From assembly GCA_031286005.1 (NCBI GenBank), contig JAITVC010000225.1:1-16149 (forward strand): 16,149 nt of DNA, given 5' to 3'. The position numbers and the translations under genes were made by a program. The notes under the pieces are model-generated. The model saw only the letters and a program-made list of their open reading frames with translations. It was not told the origin of the DNA and made no database searches. Positions 6,340-13,470 of the stretch are shown here, in pieces; positions within the stretch are counted from its first letter, which is position 1; each line of letters begins with the position of its first letter. The DNA is from Bacteroidales bacterium (GTDB lineage Bacteria > Bacteroidota > Bacteroidia > Bacteroidales > P3).

Positions 6340-7500
6340 TTAAAGTTTGGTTATAGACCCTGAATATTCGCCGGTGTGCCCTTCAAAATTTCTCAGATCC
6401 ATTATATAATAATACACACCATCTGCGACGTCTTTACCATTTCTGAAATTTGTACCATCCCACAAGGGGATAAAACCGTCTTCACTGACATTTACAGAAT
6501 ATTCTCTCACACTCCTTCCCCATCTGTTATATATTACGATCTCAACATGAGTAATACCTGCAACATGAATACCATACATATCATCTATTCCATTACCATC
6601 TCCCGGAGTAAAGAGATTAGGGATATCAACACATGTTTTTCTAAAAACCCGTGTAAGTTCGTCTCGGTTTGCAGTTATTTGAGCTGTAAACTCTGTGCCG
6701 GCTTCAACTTCAAAACCGCGATTAAAAACAATTTCATTACCTGCTTTAAACACCGTTCTCCCCCATAAATAAAGATTTCCTGTTGTAGAAATATCTTCGA
6801 AAGCATAATTCTCTTGTTGTAGATTATACGCACCAATTGTTCTTTTTGGCGGAGCATCTCCGCAGGGCGGGCAGGAGCCGCCGCAATCTAAACTGACCTC
6901 ATCGGCATCTTGCCGACAATTGTTGCAGTGCTCAGGAAATTCAGAGGCTTTGATATAGTATTTATAATCCCTTGATGGACCAAAAGGACTATAATCCTTA
7001 TGGTGTCTCATTAACGGCCATGCATTCCATTTGGAAATAACAATATCCGGTTCAGATGTCGTTACTGCCGAATGGTCTTCGCCATAACCTCCCCAATACA
7101 CTTTTCCGGGATACTCCCATTCGGGAACTTCCTTATAACTTCCATCGGTCATATAAATCGTTTCAGGGTCATCTATTTCCCACGGAAGACCCCATCCAGT
7201 GCCTATCCAGCGATCCGTACCATCTACCGATCTGAGCCATGCATACCCATGGCAATTGAATTTTGCGGTGGAGCTAAGGCCATCGTACGTGATTATAGGT
7301 GTTGCATCAGGATAAGCTGAAGTGTAAAACATATCATCGGCAGACCTGGTATTAAATGGGACTTCTGCAAGAATCCATGCAATTACCATACTACCTTTGG
7401 GCGTTGTTACATCTGCCCTAACATCATTGGGGCCTGGTTGTGCTTTTAACATATACGGAAAAGCCAAAACTATCAAAAATAAAATACTTAACTTTTTCAT
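6340..7500 (-). CDS. Secreted CHGY/DHS cysteine-hydrolase-like protein with type B T9SS sorting domain
   Basis: This 386-residue exported protein has a signal peptide (MKKLSILFLIVLAF...LKAQ, cut near residue 20). Residues 80-180 carry KFNCHGYAW (Cys83-His84), EDHSAV (Asp142-His143) and SKW...HH with SPFG and YKYY. This Cys...His arrangement is like NlpC/P60-type papain-fold hydrolases, but the exact family and activity are unknown. Next comes a cysteine-rich knot (HCNNC...DCGGSCPPC, 191-213). Residues 240-276 (LYLWGRTVFKAG, FNRGFEVEAGTEF) match the three-coathanger stack domain. Residues 290-386 (IPNLFTPGDGNGIDD, IYNRWGRSV, LWDGT, GVYYY) form a gliding-type, type B T9SS C-terminal domain, so I expect export through the T9SS. 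It starts 4 nt after the preceding gene and is the last of a probable three-gene operon. Confidence 0.82.
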   Translation of the reverse strand: MKKLSILFLIVLAFPYMLKAQPGPNDVRADVTTPKGSMVIAWILAEVPFNTRSADDMFYTSAYPDATPIITYDGLSSTAKFNCHGYAWLRSVDGTDRWIGTGWGLPWEIDDPETIYMTDGSYKEVPEWEYPGKVYWGGYGEDHSAVTTSEPDIVISKWNAWPLMRHHKDYSPFGPSRDYKYYIKASEFPEHCNNCRQDADEVSLDCGGSCPPCGDAPPKRTIGAYNLQQENYAFEDISTTGNLYLWGRTVFKAGNEIVFNRGFEVEAGTEFTAQITANRDELTRVFRKTCVDIPNLFTPGDGNGIDDMYGIHVAGITHVEIVIYNRWGRSVREYSVNVSEDGFIPLWDGTNFRNGKDVADGVYYYIMDLRNFEGHTGEYSGSITKL

Positions 7501-7504
7501 AATA

Positions 7505-8269
7505 CTATTTGATTAATTGGTAAGACCATTCATTAATTAGATTAACGTTCTCCTCAACAGACATTGTGCTTGATTTTGCTTGCTTCTGCTTCATCTTTGC
7601 TTGTTCAAGAATCGATGGTTCTATTTTTACAATAATATGCGCTCTGGAATAAAAATTGGTTCGCAATCCATCCCCTTGAAAATAATCCGGATATTCTAAT
7701 TTTTTTTCATATCCCGCAACAAGCGTTTGCAATACGCCTTTAAGATTTTCTTCGTTACTTTCCTGCTTTTCGACCCGACTCAACAAACTTTCTAAAACAG
7801 AAATGAAACTCGTAAGAGACCCTATACGAAAACCAGGGGGCGGATTGTCCAAAAGGGGTAAAGATTGAAATAAGTCGTTATATCGCTGTATAAGGCAGTC
7901 TGCCACGTCTTCCCTTTTGTAAAGTTCTCTGATACCATTAAAATCACGGAACAGTTTATCCAAGCCGTGATTTGGATTATTGAATGCCCTGAAATCCCAA
8001 AGTAACGGATAACGTAAGACGAGATCCGTCAAATCTTCTGTTGATAAGGATGTCAACACTTCTTCCGGAACTTGGCAAGCACTTACCATTTCTTGATTAG
8101 TTTTAAATTTTTTCCATTCATCCATTCCCGGCTTTACGGGGTAATCCCACATACCTGGTTTCACAGGGAGTTCCCAAGGAAAATGTTGAGCATGCACAGT
8201 ATTGGCAAACAAACCGAGCATAATCAGTAGTGCTGCTGATAGTGTGGCAAATTTTATATTTACTTTCAT
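7505..8269 (-). CDS. Exported protein of unknown function with PVKPGM repeats, 254 aa
   Basis: A clear signal peptide (residues 1-27, ending VHA before Gln28) shows export. The mature N-terminus holds two copies of PVKPGM (35-40 and 44-49), then DEWKKFKTNQEM and ACQVPEEVLTSLSTEDLTDLVLRYPLLWD. I recall the pattern of aromatic-rich VKPG...EWKK plus 'CQVPE..L..LSTEDL' from uncharacterised Bacteroidota proteins, but know no function. The rest looks alpha-helical with no membrane segment, no lipobox and no T9SS sorting domain, so a periplasmic protein is most likely. It lies 23 nt after the S74-domain gene and 4 nt before the cysteine-hydrolase-like gene on the same strand, so it probably works with one of them. 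A chaperone, inhibitor or binding partner are guesses only. Confidence 0.75.
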   Translation of the reverse strand: MKVNIKFATLSAALLIMLGLFANTVHAQHFPWELPVKPGMWDYPVKPGMDEWKKFKTNQEMVSACQVPEEVLTSLSTEDLTDLVLRYPLLWDFRAFNNPNHGLDKLFRDFNGIRELYKREDVADCLIQRYNDLFQSLPLLDNPPPGFRIGSLTSFISVLESLLSRVEKQESNEENLKGVLQTLVAGYEKKLEYPDYFQGDGLRTNFYSRAHIIVKIEPSILEQAKMKQKQAKSSTMSVEENVNLINEWSYQLIK

Positions 8270-8292
8270 TGTATATATTATTTTAGAATTAT

Positions 8293-9201
8293 TTATTCCG
8301 TTAACACCATCCGTTTAGTATCCACAAGCATATTTCCTACAATCAGCGAATACAAATACATTCCCGCTTGCAGCGATGATGCACGCACTTCGATGGCGTT
8401 CTGGCCTGCTGAGGCAGGCAATTCGTAGCATTGTACTTGTTTACCTGTTAAGTTGTAGATACAAATTTTAGCATTCGTTGCGTTTTCGGCCAATTGGTAA
8501 TTTATGGTTGTGGCCACATTGAACGGATTGGGTACGTTTTGATGAAGTGTATGATTGCCCGTTACATTAGCAGGTTGCGCCTTTTGCTGTGGCGCACGAT
8601 TGGGCATATTTATATCAAACTCATCTATAAATGCACCGGTTTGAATGGCGTTCACTTGTTGTTCCAATGTTTGAATACGTTCGTTTTGCTCTTTAATGGT
8701 TTGAGTCAAATAAGGAATTAATCCTGTATAATCCAAACTGTGCAGGCCAGCACTATCCACAGCCACCAAATCCGGAAACAATTTGGCCACTTCTTGGGCA
8801 ATAAATCCTGTTCGATTTTTGTAAGCTGGATTTTGGGATACATCTTCGCCCGAAGCTGTTCTCACAAAGTCATAAGTTACCGGGCGGAGTTTAAGCACAC
8901 GGTCTGATACTGAAGATTGCATAAGTCCTCTTTCGGATTTGGCCGATAAATCACGAATATTTGTTTTTAAACGAACATCCGAACTTGCTAATGTGCCGAT
9001 GTAGCTCCCGTTAGAATAGTAATATTTAGAAAAGACAACCAACATATTATTATCTCTAGTGCCAATAGTTGCACCCCCATCCTCTAATCCTGTCATAGCT
9101 ATAACAGGCACAGCTCGTCCCAAACCTGACACTATAACAGTGCTAAGATAAGGGACAAATTGAAATCCTTTAACAACCTGAGCAACACCTGAAAATGCCA
9201 T
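8293..9201 (-). CDS. C-terminal fragment: peptidase S74 (intramolecular chaperone) domain plus type A T9SS sorting domain
   Basis: These 302 codons follow the amber codon. Residues about 74-180 (SSDVRLKTNIRDL, LKLRPVTYDF, TGFIAQEVAKLFPDLV, LDYTGLIPYLTQTIKE) are an S74 domain, known from tailspikes and adhesins as a trimerising chaperone that can cut itself off. A coiled coil (KEQNERIQTLEQQVNAIQ) follows directly, as usual. The last 80 residues (LHQNVPNPFN, TTINYQL, IYNLTGKQV, LQAGMYLYSLIV) form a type A T9SS sorting domain. If translation restarts at 9201 the product has no signal peptide and could not reach the T9SS. The stop is 23 nt before the next gene of the operon. Confidence 0.8.
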   Translation of the reverse strand: MAFSGVAQVVKGFQFVPYLSTVIVSGLGRAVPVIAMTGLEDGGATIGTRDNNMLVVFSKYYYSNGSYIGTLASSDVRLKTNIRDLSAKSERGLMQSSVSDRVLKLRPVTYDFVRTASGEDVSQNPAYKNRTGFIAQEVAKLFPDLVAVDSAGLHSLDYTGLIPYLTQTIKEQNERIQTLEQQVNAIQTGAFIDEFDINMPNRAPQQKAQPANVTGNHTLHQNVPNPFNVATTINYQLAENATNAKICIYNLTGKQVQCYELPASAGQNAIEVRASSLQAGMYLYSLIVGNMLVDTKRMVLTE

Positions 9202-9231
9202 ACATTTTATAACTGTTTTTTGTGTATTGAC

Positions 9232-9426
9232 CTAAAAACGTGTAGTGGCATCAAATAGTGGTGCTGCTGTGTTGCCTATCTGAACCACACCATCAGGGTT
9301 AATTTGGAATTCGGCATTATAAGTTCCTGCTTGAATAGTGCCATCGTTAAGCATTTTTATTTGCGCGTTCAGTGCGCCAAAGCCTGCGCACAATAAAAGG
9401 ATTGATATAAAAAGATTTTTTTTCAT
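9232..9426 (-). CDS. N-terminal fragment of the split S74 protein (signal peptide)
   Basis: The 64 residues begin with a good signal peptide (MKKNLFISILLLCAGFGALNAQ). After this comes IKMLNDGTIQAG and FQINPDGVVQIGNTAAP, short beta-type repeats typical of the stalk before an S74 domain. On its own it would be exported but has no functional domain. The upstream leader contains an A-rich octamer repeat, and the nearest good promoter is far upstream at 9777-9807. Confidence 0.6.
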   Translation of the reverse strand: MKKNLFISILLLCAGFGALNAQIKMLNDGTIQAGTYNAEFQINPDGVVQIGNTAAPLFDATTRF

Positions 9427-9776
9427 AATATTGAGTTTTTTTATTATTGTTAATTTGTTTAATCGTTTAATTGTTTAGCTGTGGTTTAGTTGTTGGGGCC
9501 ATCTCTGGTGCGAGGTGCAAAACATATTTTTAGAACTAAGACATCCAAACAAATCTTCAAAAATCGAGCGTAACAACCGCAAATTATGATTTGGATAAAA
9601 CTTTCAAAAATGCAAGAATATTCTTTTAGAGCAGCTTCAAAAAGCCAATAACTCGTTAATTTTAAATATGATTGGGGGGGGGTAAACTATGCCTACTTGC
9701 AACCTTGCGACAGTTGTCGCATGGGAAACGGGCTTGCAAAGGGTGGCGTTGTCAGGCATTCGGTGGAAAATTTCGA

Positions 9777-9807
9777 CAAAGATACGAAAAATTATTGAAA
9801 GCGCAAA
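9777..9807 (-). promoter_or_regulatory. Minus-strand Bacteroidota-type promoter
   Basis: Read on the minus strand, TTTG (9807-9804) and TATCTTTG (9784-9777) are separated by 19 nt, a full match to the -33/-7 consensus. Transcription would start near 9770 and run into the S74 gene with a leader of about 345 nt, which would include the G9 run and the palindrome at 9707-9720. Confidence 0.6.
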
Positions 9808-9825
9808 TAGTTCATAAATTTTTCG

Positions 9826-9833
9826 TATCTTTG
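9826..9833 (+). promoter_or_regulatory. -7 box of the arginine deiminase operon
   Basis: TATCTTTG lies 14 nt before the ATG at 9848, giving a leader of under 10 nt. No TTTG occurs at the right distance upstream on this strand, unlike the divergent partner, so this promoter may be weaker or need an activator. Confidence 0.6.
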
Positions 9834-9847
9834 CAAAAACACATTCT

Positions 9848-11083
9848 ATGGAAAACAAAAAAGTTCGAGTCAGTTCTGAAATTGGAGAACTAGAAACCGT
9901 TATCATTCATACACCCGGCCCCGAAGTGGAGCTGATGATGCCCGAAGACACACCGGGGGCATTATATTCCGACATTCTAAACATGGATACTGCTCAAGCG
10001 GAACATGCCCATTTGTCCGGCGTTTTATCCAAAACCACACAAGCCCTTTTTGTAAACGATTTGCTGCTGGACGTTGTTAAACTTCCTCAGGCACGTCAAC
10101 AACTCATCCAACACGTTTGCGATACCGAGCCTATTCGTGGCTTGCAAGATTATCTGGAATCTCGGAGTCCGGAACAATTAGCCAAAAACATCATCGAGGG
10201 CGTGCAATATAGCGCCTTGCAAATTAAATCCGAGCAACGTTTTGCACACAAACCGCTTTACAATTTATTTTTCACTCGCGACCCGTCTATTACGGTGAAC
10301 AATCGCATCTTGGTGGCCGATATGAATTATCCCATTCGCCAGCGTGAAGCCATTATGATGCAGGTGATTTACAACCATCATCCGTTGTTTGAGAATGTGG
10401 AAACCTTTTCATTGAAGAAACAGAACCGCGCGGCTACCATCGAAGGCGGCGATTTGCACATCATCCGTGAAGATTTATTCTTATTGGGTATTCATCCTCG
10501 CACCAATGTGGCCGGTGTGCAAGCGTTCATCGAAGCGCAAAGCGAAGTCATGCCCAAATTTCAACTCATCACGTTTGAACTGCCCACAGAGCCGCCATCT
10601 TTCATTCACTTGGATATGGTGTTTACCATGCTAAACCATGACGAATGCATGATTTATGCGCCGTTGATTTTGAACAATGCCAAATATCACACCTTGCGCA
10701 CTGTTGTGGATGGCCACAATGTGCATTATCACGACGAGCCAAATCTTCTGACGGCTTTGAAACACGCCGGATTAGACCTTCGCCCGATTCATTGCGGCGG
10801 AACGGTAGAAGAATTTGCTCCCGCTCGCGAACAATGGCATAGTGGCGCTAATTTCTTCTCTTTGGCACCCGGAAAAGTGATTGGCTACGGCCGCAACCGG
10901 CACACCATCGAGGTGCTGAACAATGCGGGATATAAGGTTGTTCCGTCCACAGACATTATCAATGGCGAGGTGGATTTCTTTAAGGAAAAGAAAATGGTCA
11001 TTACTATTCCCGGTGCGGAATTATCGAGAGGCGGCGGTGGTTGCCGTTGCATGACCATGCCGATTAAACGGAAGAAAATTTAG
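9848..11083 (+). CDS. arcA: Arginine deiminase
   Basis: This 411-residue cytoplasmic enzyme hydrolyses arginine to citrulline and ammonia. The length is that of the family, and the catalytic set is in place: FTRD (Asp145), EGGD (Glu199/Asp202), HLD (His254/Asp256) and the C-terminal nucleophile in GGGGCRCMTMP (Cys401). Cys399 stands where many arginine deiminases have proline or alanine. The start is fixed by the -7 box 14 nt upstream and by the N-terminal SEIGELETVIIHTPG, which opens the family. No ornithine carbamoyltransferase, carbamate kinase or arginine/ornithine antiporter is nearby, so this is not a classical arc operon. Two transport genes (an ABC ATPase 6 nt downstream, then SulP) follow closely and are probably cotranscribed. 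Confidence 0.93.
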   Translation: MENKKVRVSSEIGELETVIIHTPGPEVELMMPEDTPGALYSDILNMDTAQAEHAHLSGVLSKTTQALFVNDLLLDVVKLPQARQQLIQHVCDTEPIRGLQDYLESRSPEQLAKNIIEGVQYSALQIKSEQRFAHKPLYNLFFTRDPSITVNNRILVADMNYPIRQREAIMMQVIYNHHPLFENVETFSLKKQNRAATIEGGDLHIIREDLFLLGIHPRTNVAGVQAFIEAQSEVMPKFQLITFELPTEPPSFIHLDMVFTMLNHDECMIYAPLILNNAKYHTLRTVVDGHNVHYHDEPNLLTALKHAGLDLRPIHCGGTVEEFAPAREQWHSGANFFSLAPGKVIGYGRNRHTIEVLNNAGYKVVPSTDIINGEVDFFKEKKMVITIPGAELSRGGGGCRCMTMPIKRKKI

Positions 11084-11089
11084 AACACC

Positions 11090-11782
11090 ATGTCTATAGT
11101 TGCAAATCATTTAACCAAATTTTACGGCACTCAGAAAGCGCTCAACGATGTGTCTTTTGAAATTCCGAAAGGGCAGATTGTAGGCTTGCTTGGGCCGAAT
11201 GGAGCGGGGAAATCCACGTTGATGAAAATCCTCACAACATATTTGCCCGCTGATGAAGGAACGGCGCTGGTCAACGAATTTTCGGTTGAAAAACAACCGC
11301 TGAATGTTCGTCAGCACATCGGGTATTTACCCGAAAATAATCCGTTGTATTTGGATATGTATGTTCGGGAATATTTAGCCTTCTCAGCCTCGCTTTATCT
11401 TCCCGAAAATGCGATTAAACCGGCCGTTGAAGACATCATTGAGAAAACATTGCTCACCACCGAAATGCACAAAACCATCGGCCAATTGAGCAAAGGCTAT
11501 CGCCAACGGGTAGGCTTGGCGGCGGCTTTGGTGCATCAACCGCAAGTGCTGATTTTGGATGAGCCAACCACCGGCTTAGACCCCAACCAGCTGTTGGAAA
11601 TCCGCCAACTCATTTTGGAATTAGGCAGAGAAAAAACCGTGCTGTTATCCACACACATCATGCAAGAAGTGGAAGCGCTTTGCGACCGCGTTTTAATCAT
11701 CAACAAAGGAAACTTAGTTATCGACACCCTTAAAAAAGATGTGAGCAACATCGAACATTTGTTTCATGAAGTTACAAAATGA
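11090..11782 (+). CDS. gldA: GldA-like ABC transporter ATP-binding protein, short form
   Basis: This 230-residue ABC ATPase has Walker A GPNGAGKST (35-43), the signature LSKGYRQRV (133-141), Walker B VLILDEP (153-159) and the switch histidine in LSTHIMQEVEALCDR (His189). HLTKFYGTQKALNDVSFEI, GYLPENNPLYLDMYVREYLAF and TTGLDPNQLLEIR are nearly those of GldA, the ATPase of the GldAFG gliding-associated transporter. GldA is usually about 300 residues; here KGNLVIDTLKKD passes directly into SNIEHLFHEVTK, which resembles the family's very end, so the C-terminal regulatory segment seems to be missing. No permease (gldF/gldG) lies nearby, which is also the case in some gliding bacteria. It overlaps the SulP gene by 17 nt, implying coupling. 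Confidence 0.8.
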   Translation: MSIVANHLTKFYGTQKALNDVSFEIPKGQIVGLLGPNGAGKSTLMKILTTYLPADEGTALVNEFSVEKQPLNVRQHIGYLPENNPLYLDMYVREYLAFSASLYLPENAIKPAVEDIIEKTLLTTEMHKTIGQLSKGYRQRVGLAAALVHQPQVLILDEPTTGLDPNQLLEIRQLILELGREKTVLLSTHIMQEVEALCDRVLIINKGNLVIDTLKKDVSNIEHLFHEVTK

Positions 11783-13436
11783 TATTTTCTTCCCGAAAAT
11801 CTTCACAACGCTGAAGACTTACACCCGTGAACAATTTACAAAAGACCTAATCGCCGGCTTGATTGTCGGCATCGTGGCACTGCCGCTGGCCATTGCGTTT
11901 GGCGTGGCTTCGGGACTAACGATGGAACAAGGCTTGATTACGGCTATTGTCGGCGGCTTTTTCATTTCGTTTTTAGGCGGAAGCAAAGTCCAAATTGGCG
12001 GCCCAACAGGCTCGTTCATCGTCATCGTGGCAGCGATTATCGCCCAATATGGAACAACGGGGCTTTACACGGCAACCATCATGGCCGGATTAATCCTCAT
12101 TTTTCTCGGCTTGCTCAAACTCGGCGATGTCATCAAGTTTATCCCCTACCCTGTCGTTGTGGGATTCACAAGTGGAATTGCCGTCATTATTTTTTCCACG
12201 CAAATCAGCGATTTCTTTGGTTTAGGCTTGCATAGCGTTCCGGCGGCCTTCCATGAAAAATGGAGGGTGTATCTGGAAAACTTTGTGAAAATTAATCCTT
12301 ACACAACCATTGTCGCTCTCGGCTCAACGCTCATTACCTTCTTTTGGAGTAAAATCAACAAGGTTATTCCCGGCTCGTTGATTGCGATTATTCTCGGCAC
12401 AGTCATCGTGTCGATATTCAATCTTCCCGTAGAAACCATTCAAGACTACGCTTCCGCGAAAGCAGCCCTGCCCGCACCGCAGCTGCCCAATCTGAGTTTT
12501 TCCATGATTCAAGCCTTGCTGCCCTATGCATTCACGATTGCTATGGTGGTGGCGATAGAATCGCTACTGTCGGCATTGGTTTCCGATGGTGTGATTGGCG
12601 GCAACCACCGCTCGAACACCGAACTCATTTCAACGGGAATCTCAAATCTCATTGTTCCGCTTTTTGGCGGATTACCCGCTACGGGCGTGATTGCACGAAC
12701 AATGACCAACATTAAAAACGGCGGTAGAACGCCTATTGCGGGTATCGTGCACGCCCTAACGCTGCTGGTTATTTTCCTTTTCGCATGGCAATGGGCACAA
12801 CTCATCCCGATGAGTTGTTTGGCCGGTATCTTGGTGGTGGTATCGTATCAAATGAGCGAATGGCGGTCGTTTAAAAACATCATCAAACGAAATTCCAAAT
12901 CGGAAGCGGCAGTATTAATCGCCACATGTCTGCTGACCGTCCTGTTTGATTTAACGATTGCGATTGAAGTCGGACTGCTGTTGGCGCTGTTCCTGTTTGT
13001 TCGGCGAGTATCGCGAACAACGGAAATCAGCGTAATCAAAGACAGCATCCAAGCCGAAGACGGCGAGGCCGAGTGGCATAGCAAAGAAGATTTAATCATT
13101 CCCGAAAGCGTAGATGTGTTTGAAATCAACGGGCCGTTCTTTTTCGGCATTGCCAACAAGTTCGAGGAAGTGGCGCGCGATGTGGAAAAGAAACCCAAAG
13201 TTCGCATCATCCGCATGAGGCGAGTGCCATTTATGGATAGCACCGGCCTGCGCAATCTTCGCAACTTTGTGAGTACGAGCAGAGCCGACAAAATTACGGT
13301 TATCCTTTCGGGCATCAACGACAAAGTGATGGAAGCTATCAAAGCCGACGGCCTGTTCGACTATATTGGCGCAGAAAACATCCACGGCGAAATATCATCG
13401 GCCGTTCGGCGGGCGGGAGAAATTGCTAATCAATAG
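11766..13436 (+). CDS. SulP family anion transporter with STAS domain
   Basis: This 556-residue inner-membrane protein has about 10-14 hydrophobic segments, starting at DLIAGLIVGIVALPLAIAFG and including FLGGSKVQIGGPTGSF, the family's conserved anion-site helix. KFIPYPVVVGFTSGIAVII, AIESLLSALVSDG and GLPATGVIARTMTN are also conserved SulP segments. The cytoplasmic STAS domain starts near residue 447 (VDVFEINGPFFFGIANKF) and has PFMDSTG (488-494), the place of the serine/threonine often phosphorylated in STAS folds. Members carry sulfate, bicarbonate, dicarboxylates or other anions; nothing here fixes the substrate, and no carbonic anhydrase or sulfate-assimilation gene is adjacent. The gene begins inside the end of the ABC ATPase gene (17-nt overlap) and ends the operon. 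Confidence 0.92.
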   Translation: MKLQNDIFFPKIFTTLKTYTREQFTKDLIAGLIVGIVALPLAIAFGVASGLTMEQGLITAIVGGFFISFLGGSKVQIGGPTGSFIVIVAAIIAQYGTTGLYTATIMAGLILIFLGLLKLGDVIKFIPYPVVVGFTSGIAVIIFSTQISDFFGLGLHSVPAAFHEKWRVYLENFVKINPYTTIVALGSTLITFFWSKINKVIPGSLIAIILGTVIVSIFNLPVETIQDYASAKAALPAPQLPNLSFSMIQALLPYAFTIAMVVAIESLLSALVSDGVIGGNHRSNTELISTGISNLIVPLFGGLPATGVIARTMTNIKNGGRTPIAGIVHALTLLVIFLFAWQWAQLIPMSCLAGILVVVSYQMSEWRSFKNIIKRNSKSEAAVLIATCLLTVLFDLTIAIEVGLLLALFLFVRRVSRTTEISVIKDSIQAEDGEAEWHSKEDLIIPESVDVFEINGPFFFGIANKFEEVARDVEKKPKVRIIRMRRVPFMDSTGLRNLRNFVSTSRADKITVILSGINDKVMEAIKADGLFDYIGAENIHGEISSAVRRAGEIANQ

Positions 13437-13470
13437 CGAATAGGATTAGTATATTAGTGTTAGATATTTG

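Larger units (their letters stand above)
8293..9426 (-). pseudogene. S74-domain T9SS cargo gene interrupted by an in-frame amber codon
   Basis: Reading leftward from the ATG at 9426, the frame codes for a signal peptide and 64 residues, meets TAG at 9234-9232 (after DATTRF), and then continues open in the same frame to the stop at 8293. The 10 codons between the TAG and the next ATG (9201) are also open (VNTQKTVIKC). The two parts are complementary: only the first has a signal peptide and only the second has the S74 and T9SS sorting domains. Together they would make a normal 377-codon secreted protein. TAG ends other genes here (anmK, the arginine deiminase, SulP), so a changed genetic code is unlikely. 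A nonsense mutation is simplest; a sequencing error or readthrough is possible. Confidence 0.75.
9777..9833. repeat. Perfect 17-nt inverted repeat spanning two divergent -7 boxes
   Basis: CAAAGATACGAAAAATT (9777-9793) and its exact reverse complement (9817-9833) flank a 23-nt spacer. Each arm is a TTTTTCGTATCTTTG promoter core, so the repeat may simply reflect two copies of the same promoter facing away from each other, or may be a site for a shared regulator. Confidence 0.8.
9427..9847. other. Divergent intergenic region between the secreted-protein operon and the arginine deiminase operon
   Basis: No convincing gene in 421 nt. It contains an octamer repeat in the leader of the minus-strand gene (about 9447-9479), a run of nine G at 9674-9682, a short palindrome GCGACA-GT-TGTCGC at 9707-9720, and a 17-nt inverted repeat that carries a promoter -7 box on each strand. 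The stretch 9480-9660 shows nothing I can name. Confidence 0.65.

Noticed and set aside
8293..9426. Genome-wide reassignment of TAG
   Set aside because: anmK, the arginine deiminase and SulP all end in TAG at the expected family length.
9691..9815. 40-codon peptide on the plus strand (MPTCNLATVV...)
   Set aside because: It runs across the palindrome and the promoter inverted repeat and has no supporting signal.
12848..13342. 164-codon minus-strand frame opposite the SulP gene
   Set aside because: It lies wholly within SulP on the opposite strand; SulP has full family motifs over this stretch.
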